DNA of 64,000 bases from Pseudodonghicola sp048268305. GTDB taxonomy: Bacteria; Pseudomonadota; Alphaproteobacteria; Rhodobacterales; Rhodobacteraceae. Of the stretch, positions 1 through 7,615 are shown one piece after another. The notes under the pieces are model-generated. The model was not told the DNA's origin. It did not search any database and saw only the letters and a list, made by a program, of their open reading frames with translations. Location: assembly GCF_048268305.1 (NCBI RefSeq), contig NZ_JBLWVT010000004.1:310001-374000 (forward strand), in the 5' to 3' direction. Position 1 is the stretch's first letter. Each line of letters begins with the position of its first letter. The translations under genes were made by a program, and so were the position numbers.

Positions 1-1146
1 CCGGGCCTGCGGATCGCGGCGCTGATCGTGGCGCTGTCGCTGGCGGAATTCGGCCGCGCCTATCTGCTGACCGGCTTCCCCTGGGCGGCGCTCGCCCAGA
101 TCTGGGTCGATACACCGGTGGCGCAGCTTCTGGCCTGGATCGGTCCGCATGGTCTGGCGCTGCTGACGCTTCTGGCCGCCATCTGCCCGGGCTTCGCCCT
201 GATCATGCGGCGCGGCCGGCTGCTGTCGCTCATGCCGCTGGCGGCGCTGGGGCTTTGCGTCCTGGCCTTCGCGCGGCTGCCCGAGCCGGCGCTGACCGAT
301 CACATGGTGCGGGTGGTCCAGCCCAACGCCCGGCAGGACCAGAAGTGGGATCCGCAGCTGATGCAGGTCTTCTTCCATCGCCAGATCGACTATACCGCCG
401 CCGGAGAGCCTCCCGATCTGGTGGTCTGGCCGGAAAGCGCCTTGCCGGTCTGGCTGAGCCAGGCCGGGCCGAGCTTGAGCCGCATCACCGAGGCGGCCCG
501 CGGCGCCGATGTGGTGCTGGGCGTGCTGCGTTACGAGGGGGACCGGGTCTTCAACTCGATGGTCCATCTCGATGGCGACGGGCAGATCGCCGGCCTTTAC
601 GACAAATATCACCTGGTGCCCTTTGGCGAATATATGCCGCTTGGCGATCTGGCGGCGCGGATCGGCTTCTTCGGCCTCGCCGCACAGGCGGGGCAGGGCT
701 ACAGCCCGGGCCCGGGGGCCGAATTGATGAGCCTGGGCGATTTCGGCCCGGCGGTGCCGCTGATCTGCTACGAGGCGGTGTTTCCCCAGGACGTGAACGC
801 GGCCCCTGGTCGGGCGCGGCTGTTGCTGCAAATCACCAATGACGCCTGGTTCGGCACCTGGTCGGGCCCCTATCAGCATCTGGCGCAGGCGCGGATGCGG
901 GCGATCGAACAGGGGCTGCCGATGGTGCGGGCGGCCAATACCGGCATCTCGGCGGTGATCGGCCCGCGTGGCCGCATCCTGGCCTCGATCCCGCTGGGGC
1001 AGGCCGGCTATGCCGATGCCAAGCTGCCCGAACCGCTGCCGCCCACGGTCTACGCGCGCACCGGCGACTGGCCGGTGTTTCTGTTGCTGCTGGCGGCGGC
1101 GATCGGGGTCGCGGGGGTGCAAAGACGCCGGGGACACCCTAAATAG
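1..1146 (+). CDS. lnt: Apolipoprotein N-acyltransferase, 5' end outside the window
   Basis: Inner-membrane enzyme that transfers the third acyl chain to the N-terminal cysteine of lipoproteins. The reading frame is open to base 1, so the N-terminal membrane helices lie outside the window. The visible part has two hydrophobic segments, then the nitrilase-like periplasmic domain with the three catalytic elements: Glu in WPESALP, Lys in DKYHLVPFGEY and Cys in LICYEAVFP. A final hydrophobic helix closes the protein. A GTG at 28 is in frame but is internal to the family. metK follows after 96 bp containing a riboswitch. Confidence 0.95.
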   Translation, partial: PGLRIAALIVALSLAEFGRAYLLTGFPWAALAQIWVDTPVAQLLAWIGPHGLALLTLLAAICPGFALIMRRGRLLSLMPLAALGLCVLAFARLPEPALTDHMVRVVQPNARQDQKWDPQLMQVFFHRQIDYTAAGEPPDLVVWPESALPVWLSQAGPSLSRITEAARGADVVLGVLRYEGDRVFNSMVHLDGDGQIAGLYDKYHLVPFGEYMPLGDLAARIGFFGLAAQAGQGYSPGPGAELMSLGDFGPAVPLICYEAVFPQDVNAAPGRARLLLQITNDAWFGTWSGPYQHLAQARMRAIEQGLPMVRAANTGISAVIGPRGRILASIPLGQAGYADAKLPEPLPPTVYARTGDWPVFLLLLAAAIGVAGVQRRRGHPK

Positions 1147-1149
1147 CGA

Positions 1150-1178
1150 TTGACCGGTCAGCCCCTCGGGCGTAACCG
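1150..1178 (+). promoter_or_regulatory. Candidate metK promoter
   Basis: TTGACC at 1150-1155 and TAACCG at 1173-1178 are separated by 17 bp. The -35 is good and the -10 weak. Transcription would start about 1185, just before the riboswitch aptamer, which is what a riboswitch-controlled transcript needs. This is inferred from sequence only. Confidence 0.4.
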
Positions 1179-1189
1179 GGTTTGAAGGT

Positions 1190-1238
1190 TCGTCACAACG
1201 GCTTCCTGGCGTGGCGGATGTAACATGAATGGAGCACT
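1190..1238 (+). promoter_or_regulatory. SAM/SAH riboswitch in the metK leader
   Basis: The segment contains the conserved core GTCACAACGGCTTCCTGGCG, followed by a second helix strand and GGAGCA just upstream of the metK ATG. Helix P1 pairs 1192-1196 (GTCAC) with 1211-1215 (GTGGC), with one G-U pair. The GGAGCA at 1231-1236 is both the ribosome binding site and the pseudoknot strand, so ligand binding should hide it and lower SAM synthetase translation. SAM/SAH riboswitches are known from Rhodobacterales metK leaders. The match is by recognition of the core; no covariance model was run. Confidence 0.88.
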
Positions 1239-1242
1239 TCTC

Positions 1243-2424
1243 ATGACCCGCAAGAATTACACCTTCACCTCCGAATCTGTTTCGGAGGGCCACCCCGATA
1301 AGGTCTGCGATCGGATTTCCGACGCTGTCCTCGATGCCTTTCTGACCGAGGAACCCGAAGCGCGTGTGGCCTGCGAAACCTTCGCGACCTCCGGCATGGT
1401 CGTGATCGGTGGCGAGGTGGGGCTGAACGATGAAGATCTGCTTAAGAAATACATGGGCAGCATCGGCCAGATCGCTCGCGACTGCATCAAGGACATCGGT
1501 TACGAGCAGGAGAAGTTCCACTGGAACACCTGTCACGTGCTGAACTTCCTGCATGAGCAGTCGGCGCATATCGCCCAGGGCGTCAATGCCGCCGAGAACA
1601 AGGATGAAGGTGCCGGCGACCAGGGCATCATGTTCGGCTATGCCACCGACGAGACGTCGGCGCTGATGCCGGCGCCGATCCAGTACAGCCATGCGATCCT
1701 GCGCCGTCTCGCCGAGGTCCGCAAATCCGGCGTCGAGCCGACCCTGCGCCCCGACGCCAAAAGCCAGCTTTCGGTTGTCTACGAGGATGGCAAGCCGGTC
1801 CGCGTCAGCTCGATCGTGCTGTCGACCCAGCACGAGAGCGAAAGCCAGACCAGCGACGACATCCGCCAGATCGTGGAGCCCTATATCCGCGAGGTTCTGC
1901 CCGATGGCTGGATCACCGAGGAAACCGAATGGTGGGTCAACCCGACCGGCACCTTCGTGATCGGCGGGCCTGACGGCGACGCTGGCCTGACCGGCCGCAA
2001 GATCATCGTCGACACCTATGGCGGTGCCGCGCCGCACGGCGGCGGCGCCTTCTCGGGCAAGGATCCGACCAAGGTCGACCGTTCGGCCGCCTATGCCGCA
2101 CGCTATCTGGCGAAGAACGTGGTGGCGTCCGGGCTGGCCAAGCGCTGCACGCTGCAGCTCTCCTATGCGATCGGCGTCAGCAAGCCGCTGTCGATCTACA
2201 TCGACACCCACGGCACTGGCGAAGTGCCGGACGAGGTGATCGAAAAGGCGGTTGGCGGCGTGATGGACCTGTCGCCGCGCGGCATCCGTCAGCACCTGCA
2301 ACTGAACAAGCCGATCTATCAGCGCACCTCCGCATATGGCCACTTCGGCCGCGAGCCCGATGCCGATGGCGGCTTCAGCTGGGAAAAGACCGATCTGGTC
2401 GAGGCGCTGAAGAAGGCGGTCTGA
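1243..2424 (+). CDS. metK: S-adenosylmethionine synthetase
   Basis: Makes S-adenosylmethionine from methionine and ATP in the cytoplasm. The 393-residue protein has the family length and signatures: the N-terminal SESVSEGHPDKV segment, GAGDQGIMFGYATDE, and GGGAFSGKDPTKVDRSAAY near the C-terminal third. The ATG at 1243 is chosen because it lies 6 bases after the GGAGCA ribosome binding site. An earlier in-frame ATG at 1225 lies inside the riboswitch helix and would add six non-family residues. Translation is expected to fall when SAM or SAH binds the leader RNA. A strong terminator follows. Confidence 0.97.
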   Translation: MTRKNYTFTSESVSEGHPDKVCDRISDAVLDAFLTEEPEARVACETFATSGMVVIGGEVGLNDEDLLKKYMGSIGQIARDCIKDIGYEQEKFHWNTCHVLNFLHEQSAHIAQGVNAAENKDEGAGDQGIMFGYATDETSALMPAPIQYSHAILRRLAEVRKSGVEPTLRPDAKSQLSVVYEDGKPVRVSSIVLSTQHESESQTSDDIRQIVEPYIREVLPDGWITEETEWWVNPTGTFVIGGPDGDAGLTGRKIIVDTYGGAAPHGGGAFSGKDPTKVDRSAAYAARYLAKNVVASGLAKRCTLQLSYAIGVSKPLSIYIDTHGTGEVPDEVIEKAVGGVMDLSPRGIRQHLQLNKPIYQRTSAYGHFGREPDADGGFSWEKTDLVEALKKAV

Positions 2425-2451
2425 GCCTTCGCACTCGGATGAAATCTGCCG

Positions 2452-2478
2452 AAGGCGGGCCCCCGGGCCCGCCTTTTT
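2452..2478 (+). terminator. Rho-independent terminator after metK
   Basis: An 11-bp GC-rich perfect inverted repeat (arms 2452-2462 and 2465-2475, opening to a small C-rich loop) runs into five T residues. It lies 27 bp after the metK stop. Confidence 0.85.
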
Positions 2479-2562
2479 GCATGGCGGGCTCGGCGGCCAT
2501 GGACAGCCCGGGTCGCGCTGCCTAGACAGGCAGGAAAGATCAGGTCCGAGGGGAGAGCGCCC

Positions 2563-3204
2563 ATGTTCCGCGCCGCAATCGCCATGCTGCTGATGGGGCT
2601 GCCGCTGGCCGCCATGGCGCAGGAGGATGACCCCGGGCTGGCCAAGTTCAGCATTGATGGCGTCACCCTGATCTATGACACCGAAACCACGGTGGAAGGG
2701 GACGAGGCCGAGATCACCTATGAGGATATCGACCGGCTGCGGGCGCTTTTGCGCGAGAATGAGGGCATCAAGGTGCTGGAGTTGAACAGCACAGGTGGCG
2801 GCGTTTTCGCCAGTGAGGAAATGGCGCGCATCGTCATCGACTTCGGCCTCGATACCGTGGTCTCGGGCGCCTGTGTCAGCTCCTGCGTCAATGTCTTTTT
2901 GGCCGGCAAGTCGCGGCGGATGATGTTGGGATCGAAGATCGGCTTTCATCGGCGAAGCTGGTCCCCCGCGGCTGTGAAGGACTATTACGAGGCGCAGCGC
3001 GAGACCTACGGCTGGGCGACGCCCTATGACTTCGCCTCCTGGATTTACGAGGACACCCAGGCCGAGACCTACAAGCATCTCGCCTATATGCTGTCGCGCG
3101 GGGTGGACCCCACCTTTGCCATCCGCACCAAATCGGTGCCCAATGATGACGAATGGTATCCGTCGCGGCTGGAACTGTTCCAGGCCGGGGTGCTGACCGA
3201 GTGA
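2563..3204 (+). CDS. Predicted periplasmic ClpP/crotonase-fold protein (COG3904-like)
   Basis: A 213-residue exported protein of unknown function. Residues 1-19 are a signal peptide ending in AMAQ. The body resembles the COG3904 family of predicted periplasmic proteins with a ClpP-like fold: a STGGG turn, the GACVSSCVNVFLAG segment, then KIGFHRRSW, which correspond to the oxyanion and nucleophile region of ClpP/SppA folds. Whether it is an active peptidase cannot be read from the sequence. It has its own unit between the metK terminator and trmB. Confidence 0.75.
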   Translation: MFRAAIAMLLMGLPLAAMAQEDDPGLAKFSIDGVTLIYDTETTVEGDEAEITYEDIDRLRALLRENEGIKVLELNSTGGGVFASEEMARIVIDFGLDTVVSGACVSSCVNVFLAGKSRRMMLGSKIGFHRRSWSPAAVKDYYEAQRETYGWATPYDFASWIYEDTQAETYKHLAYMLSRGVDPTFAIRTKSVPNDDEWYPSRLELFQAGVLTE

Positions 3205-3234
3205 AACCGGTGCGCGAAGGGGTGTTCCGGCCTG

Positions 3235-3260
3235 TTGCCCCGACTCGACAAGCGGGGTAA
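3235..3260 (+). promoter_or_regulatory. Hairpin directly upstream of trmB
   Basis: Arms 3235-3242 and 3253-3260 form an 8-bp stem with one G-U pair and a 10-base loop. It ends 10 bases before the trmB ATG, so it sits where it could cover the ribosome binding region. A TTG at 3235 starts an in-frame extension of trmB but lies inside this stem. No function is known. Confidence 0.4.
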
Positions 3261-3270
3261 ATGCGCGGCC

Positions 3271-3978
3271 ATGAGCACAAGCACCCCTGAACGCCCCTTT
3301 CGCAACTTCTACGGTCGGGTCCATGGCAAGACCCTGAAGAAGAACCAGAAGGTCTATCTGGACGAGGATCTGGGCCCGTTGTCGCCCGGGCCGGTCACCT
3401 GGGAAGAAAACCCCGAACGCAGCCCGCTGGATCTCGACGCGCGGTTCGGCGGCAAGCCGGTCTGGCTTGAGATCGGCTTCGGCGGCGGCGAACATATGGT
3501 GCATCAGGCGGTGCAGAACCCCGATGTCGCCATCATCGGGGCGGAGCCCTTCATCAACGTCGTTGCCATGTTGCTGGGCAAGATTCGCAAGGCCGGGGCC
3601 GATAACATCGCCGTCCACCCGGGCGACGCCCGCGATCTGATGGACGTGCTGCCCGATCAGTCGATCAGCCGGGCCTTCCTGCTTTATCCCGATCCCTGGC
3701 CGAAGAAACGGCACCATCGCCGCCGCTTCGTCACGCAGGAACACCTTGAGCCGCTGGCCCGGGTGCTGAAGCCTGGCGCGATCTTTCGGGTGGCGACGGA
3801 TATCCCCGATTACGTCCGCCAGGCGCTGGAGGAGGTGCCGAAAGCCGGGTTCGAATGGCTGGCCGAACGTCCCGCCGACTGGCGCGAGCCCTGGGATGAC
3901 TGGCTCTCCACCCGATACGAACAGAAGGCGCTGCGAGAAGGCCGCACTCCGCATTACCTGACCTTCCGCCGGCGCTGA
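3271..3978 (+). CDS. trmB: tRNA (guanine-N7)-methyltransferase
   Basis: Methylates N7 of G46 in the tRNA variable loop using SAM. The 235-residue protein has the SAM-binding EIGFGGGEH motif, then GAEPF, and the family hallmark YPDPWPKKRHHRRRF with its substrate-contacting residues. The ATG at 3271 gives MSTSTPERPFRNFYGR, matching the usual N-terminus; an upstream in-frame TTG at 3235 is judged non-genuine. It follows metK closely, which is sensible because it consumes SAM. Confidence 0.95.
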   Translation: MSTSTPERPFRNFYGRVHGKTLKKNQKVYLDEDLGPLSPGPVTWEENPERSPLDLDARFGGKPVWLEIGFGGGEHMVHQAVQNPDVAIIGAEPFINVVAMLLGKIRKAGADNIAVHPGDARDLMDVLPDQSISRAFLLYPDPWPKKRHHRRRFVTQEHLEPLARVLKPGAIFRVATDIPDYVRQALEEVPKAGFEWLAERPADWREPWDDWLSTRYEQKALREGRTPHYLTFRRR

Positions 3979-3996
3979 GGCGATGGACCTCTGCCG

Positions 3997-4017
3997 CCGC
4001 TTGGGATACCCAAGCGG
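3997..4017 (+). terminator. Hairpin between trmB and aroA
   Basis: A perfect 9-bp stem (3997-4005 with 4009-4017) has a 3-base loop ATA. No T-run follows, so it may be a weak terminator, a processing site or an attenuator in front of aroA. Confidence 0.4.
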
Positions 4018-4050
4018 GCGAGAGATGCGCCCAGCAAGGAAGGCCCGCAA

Positions 4051-5397
4051 ATGTCCGGACATGGCACCCCGATCCCGATGACCTCCCGCACCGGCGGGGC
4101 GCTTGCCGGCGTGGCCGAGGTGCCGGGCGACAAGTCGATTTCGCATCGGGCGTTGATCCTGGGCGCCATGGCCGTGGGAGAGACCACGATCACCGGCCTC
4201 TTGGAGGGCGAGGATGTGCTCGACACCGCCAAGGCAATGCGCGCCTTCGGGGCCGAGGTGACGCGGGATGATGATGGCACCTGGCATGTCCACGGTGTCG
4301 GTGTCGGCGGCTTCGCCGAACCGGATCAGGTGATCGACTGCGGCAACTCGGGCACCGGGGTGCGGCTGATCATGGGGGCGATGGCGACCTGCCCGATCAC
4401 CGCCACCTTCACCGGCGACGCCAGCCTCAACAAGCGGCCGATGGCGCGGGTGACCGATCCCCTGGCGCTGTTCGGGGCGCAGGCGATCGGGCGGTCTGGT
4501 GGCCGGCTGCCGATGACCATCGTGGGCGCCGCCGATCCGGTGCCGGTCACTTACGCCGTGCCGGTGCCCTCGGCCCAGGTGAAATCCGCCGTGCTGCTGG
4601 CCGGGCTGAACGCGCCGGGCCAGACCGTGGTGATCGAAAAGGAAGCCACCCGCGATCATACCGAACGGATGCTGGCGGGTTTCGGCGCCACGGTCACGAC
4701 GGAAGAGACCAACGAGGGCCGGGTGATCACCCTGACCGGCCAGCCCGAGCTGACGCCGCAGGCGATCGCGGTGCCGCGGGACCCCTCCAGCGCCGCCTTC
4801 CCGGTCTGCGCCGCGCTGATCGTGCCGGGCTCCGACGTGCTGGTCCCCGGCATCGGGTTGAACCCGACGCGTGCCGGGCTTTTCACTACGCTGCGCGAGA
4901 TGGGGGCGGATCTGACCTATGAGAACGAGCGCGAAGAGGGCGGCGAGCCGGTCGCCGATCTGCGCGCGCGCTATTCGCCCGAGATGAAGGGCATTCTGGT
5001 GCCGGCCCATCGCGCCGCCAGCATGATTGACGAATACCCGATCCTCTGCGCCGTGGCCGCCAATGCCACCGGCAAGACTATGATGGAGGGGGTCAAGGAA
5101 CTGCGGGTCAAGGAATCCGACCGCATCGCCGCGATGGCCGATGGTCTGCGCGCCTGTGGCGTGACGGTCGCGGATGGCGACGACTGGATGGAAGTGACCG
5201 GCATGGGGCCGGGCAAGGTGCCGGGCGGCGCCACTTGCGCCAGCCATCTGGACCACCGCATCGCCATGTCCTTCCTGGTGCTGGGCATGTCCACGCTCGC
5301 CCCGGTCAGCGTCGACGACGGCAGCCCCATCGCCACCTCTTTCCCGATCTTCGAGCCCTTGATGACGGCGCTGGGGGCGAAGGTCGAGCGGACCTGA
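4051..5397 (+). CDS. aroA: 3-phosphoshikimate 1-carboxyvinyltransferase (EPSP synthase)
   Basis: Joins shikimate 3-phosphate and phosphoenolpyruvate in the common aromatic pathway. The 448-residue protein is of the class II (Agrobacterium CP4-like) branch: GDKSISHRALI, LLEGEDVLDTAKAM, SAQVKSAVLLAGLN, MIDEYPIL, LRVKESDRI and DHRIAMSFLVLGM all follow that type. At the PEP-site position where CP4 has Ala (GNAATG) this protein has Gly (GNSGTG). An AAGGAAGG ribosome binding site precedes the ATG. The next gene starts 2 bases after the stop. Confidence 0.96.
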   Translation: MSGHGTPIPMTSRTGGALAGVAEVPGDKSISHRALILGAMAVGETTITGLLEGEDVLDTAKAMRAFGAEVTRDDDGTWHVHGVGVGGFAEPDQVIDCGNSGTGVRLIMGAMATCPITATFTGDASLNKRPMARVTDPLALFGAQAIGRSGGRLPMTIVGAADPVPVTYAVPVPSAQVKSAVLLAGLNAPGQTVVIEKEATRDHTERMLAGFGATVTTEETNEGRVITLTGQPELTPQAIAVPRDPSSAAFPVCAALIVPGSDVLVPGIGLNPTRAGLFTTLREMGADLTYENEREEGGEPVADLRARYSPEMKGILVPAHRAASMIDEYPILCAVAANATGKTMMEGVKELRVKESDRIAAMADGLRACGVTVADGDDWMEVTGMGPGKVPGGATCASHLDHRIAMSFLVLGMSTLAPVSVDDGSPIATSFPIFEPLMTALGAKVERT

Positions 5398-5399
5398 GT

Positions 5400-5918
5400 G
5401 TGACCGGCACGCGGATCGCATATTGGACCGTCTTCGCCACCACGATGGCGATCCACGCTGCAATGGTGGGGGGAACGCTGCCGGCCATCGCCGGTGACGC
5501 TGCGGGCCTTCTGCCCTTCGATCTGCGCCCCCGGGGCTATTCGGTGGCCGAGGCGCGCGCCTTTCTCGCCGCCTTGGGGGATCGGGGCCGGGCGCTGTAT
5601 CTCGGCCCGCAGCATTGGCTGGATCTGTTTTACCCCGCGCTCTTGGCGCTGGTGCTGATCGGCGCGGTCCGGGCGCTGATCCGGCCGCTGTGGCTGCAAA
5701 TCCCGCTTTACCTTCTGGCCATTGGCGGGATGGTGGCCGATTATCTGGAAAACGCCCGCGTGGCGACCTTGCTGAGCCTGAGGGGCCCCTTGCCGGATGC
5801 GCTGATCGAGGCGGCAAGCCGCGCGACCCAGTTCAAGGCCGGGCTGACCGCCGTGGTCATGCTGGCGATCTGCGCCGGGCTGGTGCGGGCAGGATGGAAG
5901 AGATGGAGGACGACATGA
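5400..5918 (+). CDS. Small multi-pass membrane protein of unknown function
   Basis: A 172-residue protein with about four hydrophobic segments: near residues 10-30, then LFYPALLALVLIGAV, LWLQIPLYLLAIGGMVADYL and AGLTAVVMLAICAGLV. I do not recognise a family. The most economical start is GTG at 5400, 2 bases after the aroA stop; an ATG at 5445 is an alternative. Its stop overlaps the cmk start as ATGA, so it is translationally coupled inside an aroA-cmk operon. Its role is unknown. Confidence 0.7.
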   Translation: MTGTRIAYWTVFATTMAIHAAMVGGTLPAIAGDAAGLLPFDLRPRGYSVAEARAFLAALGDRGRALYLGPQHWLDLFYPALLALVLIGAVRALIRPLWLQIPLYLLAIGGMVADYLENARVATLLSLRGPLPDALIEAASRATQFKAGLTAVVMLAICAGLVRAGWKRWRTT

Positions 5919-6538
5919 CCGAACCTTTCACCGTGGCAATCGACGGGCCGGCGGCATCGGGCAAGGGCACGATTTCCCGCGCCGTGGCCGAGCGTTTCGG
6001 CCTGGCGCATCTGGATACCGGGCTGCTCTATCGTGCGGTGGGGGCCAAGATGCTGTTGGGTGTCGATCCGATCGAGGCGGCGCAAAACCTGATGGCCGAG
6101 GATCTGAAGGCGCCCGATCTGCGGGGCGCCGCCGCCGCCGATGCCGCCAGCAAGGTCGCCGTCATCCCCGAGCTGCGCGCGGCGCTGGTTGATTTCCAGC
6201 GCGCCTTCGCCCGTCGGGCAGGGGGGGCGGTTCTGGACGGGCGTGACATCGGCACGGTGATCTGCCCGGAGGCGGAGGTGAAGCTTTTCGTCACCGCCAG
6301 CCCCGAGGTGCGCGCCCATCGCCGCTATCTCGAACTGATTGCCAAGGGGGAGGAGACAACCGAGGACGCGGTTCTGGCCGATGTGGTCGCCCGCGACGCC
6401 CGCGACAGGGAACGTGCGACGGCTCCGCTGCGCGCGGCGGCGGATGCGGTGTTCCTTGATACCTCTCACATGGATATCGACTCGGCGATCGCGGCTGCGG
6501 CCCGCGCGGTCGAGGCCAAGCGCAGCGAAAGGGGCTGA
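5915..6538 (+). CDS. cmk: Cytidylate kinase
   Basis: Phosphorylates CMP and dCMP with ATP. The 207-residue protein carries the P-loop DGPAASGKGT at residues 9-18, HLDTGLLYRAVG for the nucleoside monophosphate site, and the LDGRDIGTV motif. The ATG at 5915 overlaps the upstream stop by four bases; an ATG 21 bases earlier is possible but less family-like. The order aroA-cmk-rpsA is widely conserved, though here two genes intervene before rpsA. Confidence 0.95.
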   Translation: MTEPFTVAIDGPAASGKGTISRAVAERFGLAHLDTGLLYRAVGAKMLLGVDPIEAAQNLMAEDLKAPDLRGAAAADAASKVAVIPELRAALVDFQRAFARRAGGAVLDGRDIGTVICPEAEVKLFVTASPEVRAHRRYLELIAKGEETTEDAVLADVVARDARDRERATAPLRAAADAVFLDTSHMDIDSAIAAAARAVEAKRSERG

Positions 6539-6542
6539 CCAG

Positions 6543-7541
6543 ATGCGAATGACGACCATGGGCAAGGGCGGCCCGAAGATTTCCGCCTTCGGCATCGGGG
6601 CGATGTCTTTCTCGAACTTCTACGGGCCGACGAACGAGGCCGAAAGCCATGCCATCCTGGCCACCGCGCTGGATCTGGGCGTGACCCATATCGACACCTC
6701 GAACATCTATGGCATGGGCGGGTCGGAGACGGTGATCGGCACTTTCTTCAAGGCCAACCCGGGCGCGCGCGATCGCTTTCATATCGCCACCAAGGCCGGG
6801 ATCACCAAGGACGAGGCCGGCAATCGCTGCTTCAAGAACTCGCTCGCGCATATCGAGGCAGAGCTTGACGGATCGCTCGCGCGGATGGGGATCGACTGCG
6901 TCGATCTGATGTATATCCACCGCCGTCAGGCCGACATGCCGATCGAAGAGGCGACCGAGAACCTCGCTGCCCTGGTCAAGAAAGGCAAGGCCAAGTCCAT
7001 CGGGTTCTCCGAAATCGCCCCCTCCAGCCTGCGGCGGGCGGCGGCGGTGCACCCGATCGCGGCGGTGCAGTCGGAATATTCGCTGTCGACCCGGGCGCCG
7101 GAACTGGGGCTGGTGCAGGCCTGCGCCGAACTCGGCACTGCCCTGGTGGCCTTTTCGCCGGTCGGTCGGTCTTTGCTGACGGACAACCCGATCTCGCGCG
7201 AGGTGATCCCGCAGCTTGGCTTCACCTCCAGCAATCCGCGCTTTCAGGAGCCGAACCTGAGCTTCAACCTGGCGATCACCGACAAGTTCCGCGCCCTGGC
7301 GGCCGAGATGGGCACCAGTGCCGCCGCGCTGTCGATCGCCTGGCTGATCCATCAGGGCGATCACGTGATCCCGATCCCCGGCACCCGGTCGGTGGCGCAT
7401 TTCCGTGAACTGGTGGCGGGCTGCGATCTGGAACTGACGGCCGCGGACCTTGCCCGCATCGAAGAGGTGCTGCCGGTCGGCTGGTGCTATGGCGATCGCT
7501 ATAACGACGCCCAATGGGTCGGGCCGGAACGGTTCTGCTGA
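6543..7541 (+). CDS. Aldo/keto reductase
   Basis: NADPH-dependent oxidoreductase of the AKR superfamily, 332 residues. The catalytic tetrad can be read: Asp and Tyr in THIDTSNIYG, Lys in HIATKAG and His in DLMYIHRR. The C-terminal VIPIPGTRS segment binds the NADP phosphate. It starts 4 bases after cmk, so it is probably in the same transcript. The physiological substrate is not evident. Confidence 0.9.
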   Translation: MRMTTMGKGGPKISAFGIGAMSFSNFYGPTNEAESHAILATALDLGVTHIDTSNIYGMGGSETVIGTFFKANPGARDRFHIATKAGITKDEAGNRCFKNSLAHIEAELDGSLARMGIDCVDLMYIHRRQADMPIEEATENLAALVKKGKAKSIGFSEIAPSSLRRAAAVHPIAAVQSEYSLSTRAPELGLVQACAELGTALVAFSPVGRSLLTDNPISREVIPQLGFTSSNPRFQEPNLSFNLAITDKFRALAAEMGTSAAALSIAWLIHQGDHVIPIPGTRSVAHFRELVAGCDLELTAADLARIEEVLPVGWCYGDRYNDAQWVGPERFC

Positions 7542-7584
7542 GCATCGCGCAAGGCGGGGCCCAAGCCTGCCTTGCACGGAAAAC

Positions 7585-7608
7585 CTGCCCGGGCCTTGAC
7601 CCGGGCAG
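7585..7608. terminator. Hairpin between convergent genes
   Basis: Stem CTGCCCGGG (7585-7593) with CCCGGGCAG (7600-7608) and a 6-base loop, in the 74-bp gap between convergent genes. There is no T-run on either strand, so it may act as a weak bidirectional terminator. Confidence 0.5.
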
Positions 7609-7615
7609 AGGGGCC

